Assembly: GCF_024228675.1 (NCBI RefSeq)
Contig: NZ_CP100461.1
Coordinates: 3,841,398 to 3,905,397 of the forward strand
From: Salinigranum marinum
GTDB taxonomy: Archaea; Halobacteriota; Halobacteria; Halobacteriales; Haloferacaceae
Reading direction: 5' to 3'
Length of the DNA stretch: 64,000 bases
The notes below the pieces were generated by a model. The model did not search any database and was not told the DNA's origin. It was given only the letters and a program-made list of their open reading frames with translations. This document shows, in pieces, positions 33,323 to 42,760 of this stretch (positions are counted from its first letter, which is position 1; every line of letters starts with the position of its first letter). Position numbers and translations under genes: made by a program.

Positions 33323-34261
33323 TCAGTCGATGCGCTCGGCGGCGTCCTTCTGCAGGAGGGGCTCGGCGTTGGTCGTGGGGAGCGTCACGACGTCCTCGCG
33401 CGCGAGGTCGTACTCGCGGTCGTCGACGCCGTAGACGGTCCCGACGTCGGCCGTGATCCGGAGCACCGTCCGCTCTGTGTCGGTCGTGTCGGTCGTGTCG
33501 GCGTCGTCGGAACGCGCCTGGACAGAGTCGTCGGACACCGTCGCCGCCTCGCCGACGGGGCGGTCCTCACCGACCGTCTCGCCACCGACCGGCGTCGACT
33601 CGTCAGGACTGGCCTCCGCTCCGGGCGTCGACTCGGGCGAGGAGTCGCCGGACGCGACGGCCGCGAGGCTCTCCTCGGACTCTCCGCCGCCGAGCGCGTC
33701 CGACAGCAGGCCGTCGGCCGCGGGTTCGGGTGCGTCGGGCGGATCGACCACGTCCGCCCCGGTCCGGTCACCGCTGCCCGCGTCGGCCTCCCCGGTCGAC
33801 TCGGTCGAATCGGTCGACTCGGCGGCCGCCGGGGACGGCTCGTCGGACGCTGGTTCCGCCGCCGTGTCGTCGGCGTTCCGCTCGAGCGTTGCGAGGACGG
33901 TCCGTCGGTTCTCGCGGATGCGCCCGACGAGGTCGTCGAAGAGGTCGCGTTCCTCGACCGTCATCCCGTCCTCGTCCGTCGCCATGTCCGCGGCGGCGAA
34001 CGAGGCGTGCTTGACCACCTTGCCCACGCGGCGCTCGTACAGCGCGTTCGCGGTCTCCTTCGTGGACTCGATCTCGTCGGTCAGGCGGCGGACGTCGTCG
34101 GAGGCGAAGGGGTCGTCGGCCGCCGCCACCGCGCGCTCGCGTTCGTCTTTCAACTGGGCGATGTAGGCGGCGACGTTCTCGTAGAACTCGTCGCGCAGGT
34201 GCTGGAGGCTGTCCTTCTGACGCTCAGCCCGCTGGACGCTGCGTAGTTCTTCGAGGTTCAT
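33323..34261 (-). CDS. GINS complex subunit Gins51
   Basis: This is the archaeal GINS component that joins MCM and GAN/RecJ in the replicative helicase. The ATG at 34261 overlaps the primase stop by four bases. The N-terminal A-domain (MNLEELRSVQRAERQKDSLQHL) and helices to about residue 130 are followed by an acidic linker of about 120 residues and a C-terminal B-domain (VLRITADVGTVYGVDDREYDLAREDVV, motif shown in part). A-then-B order defines Gins51. The long acidic linker is a haloarchaeal feature. Coupling with priS is the classic archaeal arrangement. Confidence 0.9.
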   Translation of the reverse strand: MNLEELRSVQRAERQKDSLQHLRDEFYENVAAYIAQLKDERERAVAAADDPFASDDVRRLTDEIESTKETANALYERRVGKVVKHASFAAADMATDEDGMTVEERDLFDDLVGRIRENRRTVLATLERNADDTAAEPASDEPSPAAAESTDSTESTGEADAGSGDRTGADVVDPPDAPEPAADGLLSDALGGGESEESLAAVASGDSSPESTPGAEASPDESTPVGGETVGEDRPVGEAATVSDDSVQARSDDADTTDTTDTERTVLRITADVGTVYGVDDREYDLAREDVVTLPTTNAEPLLQKDAAERID

Positions 34262-35451
34262 CGTCGGTCGTGTTCGCGTTCGGGGGTCACGTCGGGTCGG
34301 GGTTTCTCCGCGCGCTCGCGTGCGAGGAGGAACACGCCCACGCACTCACGAACCGAGACGACACCCTCCTCCATCCTAAACCTGTCGCCGTCCATCCAAA
34401 CGGGGCCGGGCTCGGTCACCTCGATCTCGATCTCGCGGTCGGTGAACGGTTCGGCGACCGCGTCGACGAGTGGGTCGAACGAGTCGACCCCGTCGACAGG
34501 CACGCGTTGGACCACGAGGCCGGTTCCGCCGTGGAGGCTCCCGGGGAAGCGAATGAGCCGCCGGAGGTCCGTCGTCACCGGTTCGTCGATGGGTGCGGTC
34601 TCGGCGGTCACCGTCTCGCGGGCGAGCGCCTCGACCAGGGTGCGGACGCCGGGACCACCCGCTTCGAGGTTACCCGTCCTGATCGCCTCCGGCGTCGACT
34701 CGACCGCCCCGAGCACCGTCCGCGCGCGCTTCTCCCCGATGCCGTCGAACTCCCGCAGGCGGTCGACGGCGTCCGCCTCGTCCATCCCGCAGAGTTCGTC
34801 GACGAACGAGAGGAGTCGACGGTGGGTCCGTCGGCCCCACCCGCCCTCGGTCTTCAGCACGCGGCGGGTCGTCCCCCGGTTCGACTCGGTCCGAACCAGC
34901 CCTTCGAGATCGAGGTCGATCGCGCGGAGGTAGTCGACGATCTCGCGCCGCGCCGCCGAATCCAGGCTTCGAACCCGGTCGTCGCGCACGTGGACGTGAT
35001 AGCCCCGCCCGCCCGAGAACACCACCTGCAACGCCTCGTCGGCGAAGCCGAGATCGTCGGTCAGGAGGTCGAGCAACCGCACGAGTGCCTGCTTGCACTC
35101 GCCGAGCATCTCCGGGTACGGCGTCGACTCGTCGACCCCGTCGAGGTGGTCGCCGTCGAGGTCGAAGACGAGGTCGGCGCCCTGCCACCCTTTCTCGTCC
35201 ATCGTTCCCGCGCCGGGATCGTGGTACTCCGCGGCCGAGAAGTAGACGTGCCGCGGCCCTTCGTCGCCGAGGAAGGTGCCCACGTCGCCGAGGTCGAACA
35301 GCGACTTGTGTCGGACCATCGTGGTCCCGCCGGCGGTCCAGGGGATGTAGCCCCACTCCCGTGACTCCGCACCGGGAGGGAGGTCGACGTCGGTCGACGC
35401 GTAGTACGCGCGGAACCGACGGCGAAGGTAGTCGCGGGTCGTGGGGTCCAT
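34258..35451 (-). CDS. priS: DNA primase small (catalytic) subunit PriS
   Basis: PriS synthesises replication primers together with PriL. The 397-residue length is normal. DLVFDLDGDHLDG carries the catalytic Asp pair, SGGRGYHVHVRD is the conserved nucleotide-binding motif, and LRRLIRFPGSLHGGTGLVV is the conserved C-terminal motif. The N-terminus (TRDYLRRRFRAYYAS) is typical. It is followed by GINS with an ATGA overlap, consistent with co-translation of replisome parts; priL is not in this window. Confidence 0.96.
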   Translation of the reverse strand: MDPTTRDYLRRRFRAYYASTDVDLPPGAESREWGYIPWTAGGTTMVRHKSLFDLGDVGTFLGDEGPRHVYFSAAEYHDPGAGTMDEKGWQGADLVFDLDGDHLDGVDESTPYPEMLGECKQALVRLLDLLTDDLGFADEALQVVFSGGRGYHVHVRDDRVRSLDSAARREIVDYLRAIDLDLEGLVRTESNRGTTRRVLKTEGGWGRRTHRRLLSFVDELCGMDEADAVDRLREFDGIGEKRARTVLGAVESTPEAIRTGNLEAGGPGVRTLVEALARETVTAETAPIDEPVTTDLRRLIRFPGSLHGGTGLVVQRVPVDGVDSFDPLVDAVAEPFTDREIEIEVTEPGPVWMDGDRFRMEEGVVSVRECVGVFLLARERAEKPRPDVTPEREHDRR

Positions 35452-35641
35452 GACGGCTGAGGTTGTCGAGGGGCCGGTAAAATCGTTGTGTCTCCGCCGT
35501 GGACGACCTCGACTCGACGACCCTCCTCACGGCGAGACGGTTAAGTCACTTACTCACAAACGTCGTCCATTGAACTCGGGGGGCCAACGACGAGACCGCG
35601 CGGAGTGACGCCGTTCGCCGCTGCTAGTGATGACGGCGAAT

Positions 35642-35662
35642 TTACTACAACTACGGTAGTAA
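35642..35662 (+). promoter_or_regulatory. Perfect inverted repeat, candidate sugar-regulator operator
   Basis: TTACTAC and GTAGTAA flank a 7-base spacer, 14 bases before the transporter's TATA box. The arms recall the TACT/AGTA half-sites of the archaeal sugar regulator TrmB, but the spacing is wider than the reported motif. Its placement upstream of TATA suits an activator. Confidence 0.5.
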
Positions 35663-35675
35663 CCATTACCGAAAG

Positions 35676-35685
35676 TATAAATAAT
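35676..35685 (+). promoter_or_regulatory. TATA box of the carbohydrate ABC operon
   Basis: TATAAATAAT is centred about 31 bases before the ATG at 35711, giving a transcript with a leader of only a few bases. Confidence 0.7.
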
Positions 35686-35710
35686 CCCTATACTAACACA
35701 TCGAACTGTA

Positions 35711-37267
35711 ATGGTTGATACTGAGCCACACGACGGTGGATCGGGTGTGTCGCGTCGAAGTTTCGTCAAGGCGGCCGGGGCGTCGGGCGTCGCAGTCGGG
35801 CTCGCCGGCTGTGTGAGCACCGGCGGCGGTGACGGGGGGAGCGGCGACGGCGGCTCCGGTGGCTCGACCGACACGCCGATCAACACCGACGCACCGACCG
35901 AGGAGATCACGATCCAGTGGGCGGCGGACACGCGCGTCGCGGACTCCTCCGACGAGGTGATCCAGGCGATGCGGGAGGCGGGGCTTCCGGACAACATCAA
36001 CGTCGAGATCCTCGCGGGGTCGCAGGTCACCGACAACCGGCAGTCGCAGTATCAGCAGTGGCTGAGTTCGGGTCGCGAGGACCCCACTCTCCTCATGATG
36101 GACAGCGGGTGGACGATCCCGTTCATCGCCCGCGAACAGCTCCAGAACCTGAGCCAGTCGCTCCCGAACGAGATGGTGAGCCAGATCGAGGAGAACTACT
36201 TCGAGGCGTCGGTCAACACCGCACAGGGGGCGGACGGTGACCTGTACGGCATCCCGCTGTTCCCGGACTTCCCGACGATGCAGTACCGCAAAGACCTGCT
36301 TCGTGAGGCCGGCTACGGCGACTCCGACTTCGAAACCTGGGCCACCGAGTCCATGTCGTGGGCGGAGTTCTCGCAGGTCACCCGAGAGGCGATGGACGCC
36401 AACGCCGACGCGGACAACTCCTACGGGAACGCCGACCAGCAGTACGGCTACACGTTCCAGGCGAACGCCTACGAGGGGCTGTCGTGCTGTGACTTCAACG
36501 AGTTCATGACCTCCTGGGGCGGCGCGTACTTCGGCGACCCCTCCCAGAACCTCTTCGGCCCGGTCGGAGACCGCCCGATCACCATCGACGAGGAGGCCGT
36601 CCTGCAGTCGATCCGGATGGTCCGGAAGTTCATCCACGGCTCGGACGACCCCGAGGCGCTCGGCGAGGAGTACGCGGGCAACATCGCCCCCGAGGCGGTG
36701 CTCCAGTGGACCGAGGAGCCCTCGCGGTCGCCCTTCACGAACGGCGCGACGGTGATGCACCGCAACTGGCCGTACTCGATCGTCATCAACGGCGCGGAGG
36801 ACGTCTTCGGCGAGGACCTCGGCGTTATGCCGATCCCGTACGGTGTCCCCGAGAGCGAGGCGCAGTACCCGATGACCGGCGGCCCGGTCGCCGCCCTCGG
36901 CGGCTGGCACATGACGATGAACCCGAACTCGTCGTCGGCGAAGAAGCAGGCGGCAGTGCAGGTCCTGCGCACGATGATGCAGGACTCGTTCAAGCTCGAG
37001 ATCTTCCGCATCATCGGCTGGATCCCGCCGGAGCCGTCCCTGCTCGACTCCAGCGAGGCCGCCGAGGTCGACGTGATCGGCCGGTACACCCAGCAGCTGA
37101 AAGTCGCCGGCGAGAACGCTATCCCGCGGCCCGTCACCGTCGTCTGGCCACAGCAGTCCGGCCGGATCTCCACGCAGGTCAACGCCACGTACGCGCGGGA
37201 AAAGTCGCCCGAACAGGCGATGTCGGATCTCAAGTCGCAGCTCCAGCAGATCGAGAACAGCGCCTAA
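35711..37267 (+). CDS. ABC transporter substrate-binding lipoprotein (CUT1 type)
   Basis: This captures a carbohydrate outside the cell. Residues 15-37 contain VSRRSFVKAAG and LAGC, a Tat signal with lipobox, typical of haloarchaeal exported binding proteins. A Gly/Ser/Asp spacer and then a family-1 extracellular solute-binding fold of about 470 residues follow (TIQWAADTR, GIPLFPDFPTMQYRKDLL, FTNGATVMHRNWPYS, AALGGWHMTMNP). A Cys pair (SCCDF) is unusual for this compartment. It is first in a four-gene operon with two permeases and an ATPase. The ligand is unknown because no catabolic gene is next to it. Confidence 0.92.
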   Translation: MVDTEPHDGGSGVSRRSFVKAAGASGVAVGLAGCVSTGGGDGGSGDGGSGGSTDTPINTDAPTEEITIQWAADTRVADSSDEVIQAMREAGLPDNINVEILAGSQVTDNRQSQYQQWLSSGREDPTLLMMDSGWTIPFIAREQLQNLSQSLPNEMVSQIEENYFEASVNTAQGADGDLYGIPLFPDFPTMQYRKDLLREAGYGDSDFETWATESMSWAEFSQVTREAMDANADADNSYGNADQQYGYTFQANAYEGLSCCDFNEFMTSWGGAYFGDPSQNLFGPVGDRPITIDEEAVLQSIRMVRKFIHGSDDPEALGEEYAGNIAPEAVLQWTEEPSRSPFTNGATVMHRNWPYSIVINGAEDVFGEDLGVMPIPYGVPESEAQYPMTGGPVAALGGWHMTMNPNSSSAKKQAAVQVLRTMMQDSFKLEIFRIIGWIPPEPSLLDSSEAAEVDVIGRYTQQLKVAGENAIPRPVTVVWPQQSGRISTQVNATYAREKSPEQAMSDLKSQLQQIENSA

Positions 37268-37300
37268 GTACCCACGGGACACTGTCACACACGCACACAC

Positions 37301-38308
37301 ATGGCAACTGAACAACGAACCGAGGAAGGCGTCCGCACGCGGTCGGGGCCGCTTGTGGGTATCACCCGCTGGATGGAGAACCTCTCGGAGGCGCAGTACG
37401 CGTATCTCCTGTTGATCCCAGCGTTGGTGCTGCTTCTCGTCATCGCCATCTACCCGTTGGCGTCGACGTTCCTGATGTCGTTGTCGGCGGACGCCCTCAC
37501 CGGCTCCGCTCGGCTCGGTGAGTTCGTCGGCTTCCAGAACTACGTACAGCTGCTGACCGGACAGATCGACTTCAAACTCCCCGCGCCGTTCCTGCCCAGT
37601 GGCGGGACGGCGTTCATCCAGAGCGCACTGGGCGTGACGCTCGTCTTCACCGCTCTCAGCGTGCTGTTCGAGACGATCATCGGCTTCGGCCAGGCGCTCG
37701 TTCTCGACCAGGAGTTCCGCGGCCGGCGGTGGGTCCGCGTCGCCATCATCATCCCGTGGGCGGTGCCGATCGTTATCCAGGGGATGATCTTCTTCCTGAT
37801 GTTCCAGCCGAACATCGGCTTCCTCATCGGCTCGGCGGAGAACCCGACACTGCTCAACCAACTGGGCATCAGCACGACACCGCTGCGGAACACGGTCGAC
37901 TCGCTGACGCTCATCATCATCGCCGACGTCTGGAAGACCACGGCGTTCATGGCGCTTTTGATCCTCGCGGGGATGCAGAGCATCGACCGCTCGCTGTACA
38001 ACGTCGCCAAGGTCTCCGGTGCGTCGCCGTGGCAGCGTTTCAAGATGATCACGCTCCCGCTGATCCTGCCGACCATCCTCGTCGCGATGCTGTTCCGGAC
38101 CATCGCCGCGATGCGCGTCTACGGGATCATCGAGACGATGGCGGGCTGTTCGACGGTGCCGTCGCTGTCGTGTCTCGTCGTGACGACGTTCAACTCACGG
38201 CTGTACGGCACCTCGGCGACCGTCGCGTTCGTGACCGCGGCCATCATCGCGGTCGTGGTCTCGATCTACATCGTCAAGTTCGCCGACGCCGAGGGAGGTG
38301 CGTTCTAG
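37301..38308 (+). CDS. Carbohydrate ABC transporter permease, MalF/UgpA type
   Basis: The 335-residue protein has a long N-terminal cytoplasmic segment and six predicted helices. The coupling-loop EAA-like motif reads NVAKVSGASPWQRFKMITLPLILP, which binds the ATPase. LLIPALVLLLVIAIYPL in the first helix is typical of CUT1 permeases. It starts 34 bases after the binding protein, and its stop abuts the next start codon directly. Confidence 0.93.
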   Translation: MATEQRTEEGVRTRSGPLVGITRWMENLSEAQYAYLLLIPALVLLLVIAIYPLASTFLMSLSADALTGSARLGEFVGFQNYVQLLTGQIDFKLPAPFLPSGGTAFIQSALGVTLVFTALSVLFETIIGFGQALVLDQEFRGRRWVRVAIIIPWAVPIVIQGMIFFLMFQPNIGFLIGSAENPTLLNQLGISTTPLRNTVDSLTLIIIADVWKTTAFMALLILAGMQSIDRSLYNVAKVSGASPWQRFKMITLPLILPTILVAMLFRTIAAMRVYGIIETMAGCSTVPSLSCLVVTTFNSRLYGTSATVAFVTAAIIAVVVSIYIVKFADAEGGAF

Positions 38309-39286
38309 ATGGCGACCGACAACCCGGCGAAAGAGATGGGCCAGATGGAGGACGCGCCGATCTCGCGCGGGCCGCTCGCCACCTGGGTGAGCAAGGTCAT
38401 CAAGAACCCCGAGCGCGCGTACCGCGCGATGTTCTACGTGCTCACCATCTTCTTCCTGATCACGACGCTGTTTCCCTTCTACTGGCTGCTCGTGCTCGCG
38501 CTCACGCCGAACCAGGCCATCTCGAACATGGGGCTCGTCCCCAAGGGGTTCAACCCCGGCGTCTTCGTCACGATGTTCGAGCGGGTGCCGTTCCACCTCT
38601 ACATGTTCAACAGCTTCGTTCTCGGCATCTCAACGACCGTCATCGTGCTGCTGCTGGCGTCGCTCGCCGGCTACGTGTTCGGACGCCTCCGGTTCCCCGG
38701 GAAGAACGTACTGATGCTCGCCATCCTGGCGATCTCGTACTTCCCGCCGGCGGCGTTCCTCATCCCGCTGTTCCAGTTGTTCACTGGGAACGTGGCTTTG
38801 ACGTTCATGATACCGGGCTTGCCCGAGATCACAGTCGCGTCACCGGACACGTTCAACACGCCGATCCCGATGGTGATGCCGTTCAGCGCGCTGTTCCTGC
38901 CGCTGTCGATATTCATCCTCACGACGTTCTACGGCCAGATCCCCGACGGTCTGGAGGACGCCGCGCGGGTGGAAGGTACCACCAGACTCGGCGCGCTGTT
39001 CCGCGTCATCATCCCGCTGTCGGCACCCGGTGTCGCGACCGCCGGCGTGCTGACGTTCATCTCGGTGTACAACGAGTTCTTCTTCTCGTTCCTGATGAAC
39101 AACGGCGAGGCCTCGTCGTGGGCACCGATCGTCGCCGGTATCCTGAAGTATCAGGGCCAGTTCGACACGCCGTACAACCTGATGGCGGCTGCGAGTATCG
39201 TCGGGGTTCTGCCCGTGGCAATCCTGGTCATCATCGCTCAGGAGCGGATCGTGAGCGGACTGACCGCCGGAGCACTCAAGGAGTAA
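38309..39286 (+). CDS. Carbohydrate ABC transporter permease, MalG/UgpE type
   Basis: The 325-residue protein is the second membrane half. TLFPFYWLLVLAL near the first helix and the EAA motif EDAARVEGTTRLGALFRVIIPLSAP are diagnostic. It begins at the base after the previous stop, which implies coupled translation. The end, QERIVSGLTAGALKE, is the common CUT1 C-terminus. Confidence 0.94.
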   Translation: MATDNPAKEMGQMEDAPISRGPLATWVSKVIKNPERAYRAMFYVLTIFFLITTLFPFYWLLVLALTPNQAISNMGLVPKGFNPGVFVTMFERVPFHLYMFNSFVLGISTTVIVLLLASLAGYVFGRLRFPGKNVLMLAILAISYFPPAAFLIPLFQLFTGNVALTFMIPGLPEITVASPDTFNTPIPMVMPFSALFLPLSIFILTTFYGQIPDGLEDAARVEGTTRLGALFRVIIPLSAPGVATAGVLTFISVYNEFFFSFLMNNGEASSWAPIVAGILKYQGQFDTPYNLMAAASIVGVLPVAILVIIAQERIVSGLTAGALKE

Positions 39287-39290
39287 TACA

Positions 39291-40469
39291 ATGGGAGACG
39301 TCAAACTCGAGAACGTGTACAAGCGGTACGAAGACGTAACGGCAGTCGACGACATGAACATCCACATCAGGGACGGCGAATTCGTCTGTCTCGTCGGTCC
39401 CTCAGGGTGTGGGAAGTCCACGACGATGGAGATGGTCGCCGGACTCACCATCCCCTCGGAGGGGAAGGTGTTCATCGGCGGGCGTGAGGTGACGAACCTC
39501 CCGCCGAAGGACCGCGGCATCGCGATGGTGTTCCAGAACATCGCGCTGTTCCCGCACATGGACGTCTACGACAACATCTCCTTCGGGCTCCGACTGCGGG
39601 ACTTCGACAAGGAGGAGATCGACCGCCGCGTCGAGCGCGCCGCGGAGATCGTCCAGATCACTAACATGCTCGAGCGCATGCCCGACGAGATGTCCGGCGG
39701 GCAGCGTCAGCGCGTCGCTATCGCCCGCGCGATCGTCCGGAACCCCGAAGTGTTCCTGATGGACGAGCCGCTGGCCAACCTCGACGCCAAGCTCCGCGTC
39801 CACATGCGCACGGAGCTGCAGCGCCTCCACAAGGAGCTGCAGACGACGATTATCTACGTGACGCACGACCAGGCCGAGGCGATGACGATGAGCGACCGGA
39901 TCGCGGTCATCGACTCGGGCAACCTCCAGCAGATCGATCCGCCGCTGGTCTGTTACAACGAACCGGCGAACATGTTCGTCGCGACGTTCATCGGCTCGCC
40001 GGCGATGAACATGGTCGACGGGCGCATCACCGAGGACGGCTGGAGCAACGACAACATCTCGGTCGACTTCGACCCCTCGCAGTACGGCGTCACGCCCGGC
40101 GACGAGGTCGCGATGGGGATCCGGCCCGAAGACGTCTACCCGGTCGACAAGGCGGGCAGCCTCGAGAGCCAGACGAAGGTCATCAGCGCCGACACGGACG
40201 TCATGGAGCCGATGGGCGACGAGACGTTCGTCTACCTCCTCCTCTCGGAGGACGCCCAGATCGACCTCGAAGAGGGCTCCGGCAGCGGGCAGTTGCTCAT
40301 GAGCGTCTCGCCCGACACGCCAATCGAGGAGGACCAGACCATCGAGGTCGTCCTCGACCGCTCGAAGGTCCACCTGTTCGATCGTGAGACCGGCGAGGCG
40401 ATCCAACACGGCCTCGACGGACTCACCAGTCCCGGCAGTGCGGCCGAAGCCGCCGAGAGCGACGACTGA
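39291..40469 (+). CDS. Carbohydrate ABC transporter ATPase, MalK/UgpC type
   Basis: The 392-residue ATPase powers the transporter. Walker A GPSGCGKST, Q-loop VFQNIALFPH, signature MSGGQRQRVAIARA, Walker B EVFLMDEPLANLDAK and H-loop VTHDQAEAMT are all intact. Residues after about 240 form the TOBE/regulatory domain (MGIRPEDVYPVD) used by CUT1 ATPases. It is last in the operon, four bases after the second permease; a T-run at about 40507 may end the transcript. Confidence 0.96.
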   Translation: MGDVKLENVYKRYEDVTAVDDMNIHIRDGEFVCLVGPSGCGKSTTMEMVAGLTIPSEGKVFIGGREVTNLPPKDRGIAMVFQNIALFPHMDVYDNISFGLRLRDFDKEEIDRRVERAAEIVQITNMLERMPDEMSGGQRQRVAIARAIVRNPEVFLMDEPLANLDAKLRVHMRTELQRLHKELQTTIIYVTHDQAEAMTMSDRIAVIDSGNLQQIDPPLVCYNEPANMFVATFIGSPAMNMVDGRITEDGWSNDNISVDFDPSQYGVTPGDEVAMGIRPEDVYPVDKAGSLESQTKVISADTDVMEPMGDETFVYLLLSEDAQIDLEEGSGSGQLLMSVSPDTPIEEDQTIEVVLDRSKVHLFDRETGEAIQHGLDGLTSPGSAAEAAESDD

Positions 40470-40589
40470 GACCGGGCGGTCCGTTCCGGCCGCGTCAGAC
40501 TCGCGTTCTTTTGACATCGGCCCGTCGAGCCACCGCACCCGGCGACGGACACCGCTCGACGTCTGCCGTCGGCCCGGTCGAAACGAGAG

Positions 40590-40597
40590 TTTAAATC
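40590..40597 (+). promoter_or_regulatory. TATA box of radB
   Basis: TTTAAATC is centred about 28 bases before the GTG at 40621 and supports that start over upstream in-frame codons. Confidence 0.6.
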
Positions 40598-40620
40598 ACG
40601 GTGCGCCGCTACGTCCACCC

Positions 40621-41301
40621 GTGAGCGACCCTCTCCCGACCGGCTGTGAGCCGCTCGACGACCTCCTCGGCGGCGGCGTCGAGCGCGGTGCCGTCACGCA
40701 GGTGTACGGCCCGCCCGCCGCCGGCAAGACGAACTTCGCGCTGTGTGCCGCCGTCCGCGCCGCCGCCGACGGCGTCGCCGTCTACGTCGACACCGAGGGG
40801 CTGTCGCCGTCGCGGTTCGAGCAGGTCGCATCGGCGGTCGGCGACGTCGACGACCTCGCCTCCCGCGTCGTGGTCTCGGACGCCCACGACTTCGAAGAGC
40901 AAGAGCAGGCGGTCCGGGACGTCGCCGACTTCGCCGAACGGGCGGACCTCGTCGTCGTGGACTCGGTCACGGGCTTTTATCGACTGGAACGGACCGACGG
41001 CGACGAGGGCGAGACGCTCCGACGCGTCGCCAGACAGGTCACCCACCTCCTGTCGCTCGCCCGTCGACACGACCTCGCGGTCGTCCTGACGAACCAGGTG
41101 TTCACCGACCCCGACGCCGACCGTACGCGGCCGCTCGGCGGGCACACGCTCGAACACTGGACGGGCGTCGTCGTCCGCCTGGACCGGTTCCGCGGGGGGA
41201 AACGACGGGCGACGCTCGAAAAACACGGGTCGAAACCGGCGGGCGAGACCGCGACGTTCCAGATTTCCGACCGGGGGCTGGAGGCGGTCGAGGAGTTCTG
41301 A
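40621..41301 (+). CDS. radB: DNA repair and recombination protein RadB
   Basis: This RecA-fold paralogue of RadA helps repair and recombination in euryarchaea. The GTG start gives 226 residues, the normal RadB length, without the N-terminal HhH domain of RadA. VYGPPAAGKTNFAL is Walker A, LVVVDSVTGFYRL is Walker B, and VVLTNQVFTDPDADRTRPLGGHTLEHW is the conserved L2-like region (shown in parts). It is monocistronic with its own promoter. Confidence 0.95.
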   Translation: MSDPLPTGCEPLDDLLGGGVERGAVTQVYGPPAAGKTNFALCAAVRAAADGVAVYVDTEGLSPSRFEQVASAVGDVDDLASRVVVSDAHDFEEQEQAVRDVADFAERADLVVVDSVTGFYRLERTDGDEGETLRRVARQVTHLLSLARRHDLAVVLTNQVFTDPDADRTRPLGGHTLEHWTGVVVRLDRFRGGKRRATLEKHGSKPAGETATFQISDRGLEAVEEF

Positions 41302-41328
41302 ACCGACCGGGGGAGGGTCGTGGACCGA

Positions 41329-42465
41329 CTACAGGTCGCCGAGCTTGCGGAGGAGCTGTCCGCGGTACTTCTCGTCGGCGTTGATCCCTTTCACCTCGAG
41401 GACGTTCCGTTCGAGTTTGTCGAGCGCGACGTGGAAGCCGTGTTCGGCCCCGTACCCCTCGCCCGACCCCGCGACCTGACCGTGGCTCGTTCGGAGGCGG
41501 ATCTGACACTGGATCAGGGGCGTGCCGCGGAGCTTCTCTTTGTGCTCGTGGAAGCGAACGTGGGCGTGGTGGACCTGCATCTCCTGGTACTTGTCGACCA
41601 CGCTGGTGATCGAGCTCGTGATCTCCTCGCGGGAGATCGTATCGAGCAGCGAGACGTTCGTGATCTGGACGTCCATCCGCTCTTCTTCGGTGAACGTGAG
41701 CGCGCGCAGAACGTCCGTCTTGGTCACGACGCCCGCGATCCCGTCGTCCTCACCCGTGACGACCAGGCCGGCGACGTCGTTTTCGAGCATCCGCGACACC
41801 GTCTCGCGGACGGATTCGTCGGGGGTCGCCGTCAGCACGGGGCTCGTCATCAGGTCGTACACCGGCAGATCGAGCATCCGGTCGATGTCGCCCCGGCGGT
41901 CGTGTCGACCCTGTCGACGGTCGTCGCGGATGACGAAGTCGACGATGTCGTGGGTCGTGATGACGCCCGCGAGCCGGCCGCCGTCGTCGGTGACCGGGAG
42001 CCGGGAGATACCGTGTTCGCGCAGCAGGTTGATCGCGCGCCCGATGCGGTCCTTTTCGCCGATGGTCACGACCTCCGCTGTGAATATCTGCTCGACGACC
42101 AGTGCGTCGAGGTTCTCGATGACCGCGTCGAGGATCGCGTCCTCGGTGATGACGCCGGCGAGCTTCTCGCCCTCGTACACCGGTGCGATCTTTACGTCAC
42201 CCTCGACGAGCATCCGCGCCACCTCGCGGACGTCCTCGTACCGGTCGATCTTGGGGGCCGACCGGACCAGCGCGGCCGCCTTCGTGTTATCCTCGACGTG
42301 CGATTTGACGAGCTGTTTCTCGCTGATGATCCCTACGTAGCCCCCGTCGTTCGTCACGATGAGGCCCTTGGGGTTCTCGCGGTCGAAGATCGACCGGATC
42401 TTGCCCAGCCGTTTGTCCGCGTCGACCTCGATGAAGTCAGGAAGGGTGATCTCAGAGATATCCAT
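41329..42465 (-). CDS. Four-CBS protein with S30AE/HPF-like C-terminal domain
   Basis: The ATG at 42465 (MDISEITLPDFIEVD) gives 378 residues. Four CBS modules fill about residues 8-262, recognisable by KGLIVTNDGGYVGIIS, KIAPVYEGEKLAGVIT, SRLPVTDDGGRLAGVIT and AGLVVTGEDDGIAGVVT; they probably sense adenine nucleotides. The last 100 residues (SSITSVVDKYQEM, HHAHVRFHEHK, IQCQIRLRTSHG, FHVALDKLERNV) have the beta-alpha-beta-beta-beta-alpha pattern of S30AE ribosome-hibernation factors. I infer an energy-responsive ribosome-associated regulator. Convergent with radB. Confidence 0.85.
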   Translation of the reverse strand: MDISEITLPDFIEVDADKRLGKIRSIFDRENPKGLIVTNDGGYVGIISEKQLVKSHVEDNTKAAALVRSAPKIDRYEDVREVARMLVEGDVKIAPVYEGEKLAGVITEDAILDAVIENLDALVVEQIFTAEVVTIGEKDRIGRAINLLREHGISRLPVTDDGGRLAGVITTHDIVDFVIRDDRRQGRHDRRGDIDRMLDLPVYDLMTSPVLTATPDESVRETVSRMLENDVAGLVVTGEDDGIAGVVTKTDVLRALTFTEEERMDVQITNVSLLDTISREEITSSITSVVDKYQEMQVHHAHVRFHEHKEKLRGTPLIQCQIRLRTSHGQVAGSGEGYGAEHGFHVALDKLERNVLEVKGINADEKYRGQLLRKLGDL

Positions 42466-42760
42466 AGTCCAAGGTGACCCTACATCCCGGGCGCTCTTGA
42501 ACTTTCGTCCTCTTTCCAGGAGATGACGCCCACTGCGTGCGCTCTTGTCCGATCGACCCCGTGCGAGTCCCGTCGTGTCCCGGTGTGTCATCCGGACGCT
42601 CACGCGAACTCCGCTGGTCCTCTCGCGGTTCGCGGTCCCGTCCACGGCTGCACGGGCGAAGACACGTGTTCGTGACAGAGCCCGGAGTGGATGGCGGTTC
42701 GCGAAAAGTACCGGTCGGGTGTGCGCCGACCGGAGTCCCTGGCCGGCCGAGCTGAACGGC

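Noticed and set aside
35642-35662. A canonical TrmB site
   Set aside because: The TACT and AGTA half-sites are present, but the 11-base gap between them is longer than the reported TrmB spacing, so only a generic operator is claimed.
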